A stretch of DNA of 5,706 nt, from contig JACCXR010000416.1 in NCBI GenBank assembly GCA_013696915.1, positions 1-5,706 of the forward strand, given 5' to 3'. Both the position numbers and the translations under genes were made by a program. The stretch comes from Euzebyaceae bacterium. Lineage in GTDB: Bacteria > Actinomycetota > Nitriliruptoria > Euzebyales > Egibacteraceae. This document shows positions 5,529 through 5,706 of the stretch, in pieces (within the stretch, counting starts at the first letter, position 1; the number at the start of each line of letters is the position of its first letter). The notes beneath the pieces are model-generated. The model ran no database searches, was not told the origin of the DNA, and worked only from the letters and a program-made list of their open reading frames with translations.

Positions 5529-5706
5529 CCGGCGGACGAACCTCGCGCTGCTCGGGCTGCTGGCCGTCTCCCTGGCGACCGGCACGCTCGCGTTCGGGGT
5601 CGGCACCGCCTGGGGCCGGTGGGTCGCGGTCGCGCACGGGGCGGCCGGCCTCGCGCTGGTGGTGCTGGGCCGGCCGAAGTCCGCGGTCGTGCGCCGCGGG
5701 CTGCGG
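5521..5706 (+). CDS. N-terminus of a membrane protein, possibly a molybdopterin-dependent (sulfite oxidase-family) oxidoreductase; cut by the window edge
   Basis: Sixty-two codons are visible and the frame is open at the right edge. The protein starts MAGRRTNLALLGLLAVSLAT, followed by a hydrophobic helix at about residues 7-28, a short GTAWGRWV turn, a second helix at about 35-50 containing AHGAAGLALVVLG, and a basic stretch, RPKSAVVRRGLR. The short positive N-terminus puts the first end in the cytosol. The pattern RTNLALL...GW.RWV..AHG.AGLA...KS.V.RRGL resembles, from memory, the membrane-anchor N-terminus of actinobacterial integral-membrane molybdopterin-dependent oxidoreductases, whose catalytic domain would follow about 200 residues later. 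With only 62 residues this is a tentative call; another multi-helix membrane protein remains possible. It appears to be transcribed separately from the glycogen operon, from a leaderless promoter. Confidence 0.5.
   Translation, partial: MAGRRTNLALLGLLAVSLATGTLAFGVGTAWGRWVAVAHGAAGLALVVLGRPKSAVVRRGLR

Overview
The window is very GC-rich, with a strong G/C third-codon bias and long shadow reading frames on both strands. All complete gene content lies on the + strand. Protein content (trehalose synthase TreS, a maltokinase with the Actinomycetota-type cap, an actinobacterial-style GlgB) and a TANNNT-type leaderless start near the right edge point to an Actinomycetota chromosome. I cannot name the lineage from this stretch.

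Layout. (1) 2-1339: the C-terminal three quarters of treS, cut by the left window edge. (2) 1336-5160: one uninterrupted 1274-codon reading frame that starts inside the treS stop (ATGA overlap). It encodes a full maltokinase domain (Mak/Pep2), an ~80-residue Pro/Ala-rich linker with decapeptide repeats, and a full two-CBM48 glycogen branching enzyme (GlgB). A good Shine-Dalgarno sequence and ATG inside the linker (2806-2823) suggest GlgB may also be made separately. (3) 5161-5520: a 360-bp gene-free gap packed with repeats: a hairpin after glgB, a 27-bp direct repeat, a 23-bp direct repeat that copies the promoter/start of the next gene, and a 91-bp-period tandem array carrying 12-bp inverted repeats. 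(4) 5521-5706: the start of a leaderless gene for a membrane protein, possibly the membrane anchor of a molybdopterin-dependent oxidoreductase, cut by the right edge.

How the genes work together. TreS interconverts trehalose and maltose, Mak phosphorylates maltose to maltose 1-phosphate, GlgE (not in this window, expected nearby) polymerises it into alpha-1,4-glucan, and GlgB adds alpha-1,6 branches. The window therefore holds most of the TreS-Mak-GlgE-GlgB route from trehalose to glycogen-like alpha-glucan. The enzymology is ordinary. The unusual parts are the stopless Mak-GlgB fusion with an internal start, and the structured repeat cluster downstream, which looks like a small mobile or regulatory repeat family rather than a known system.
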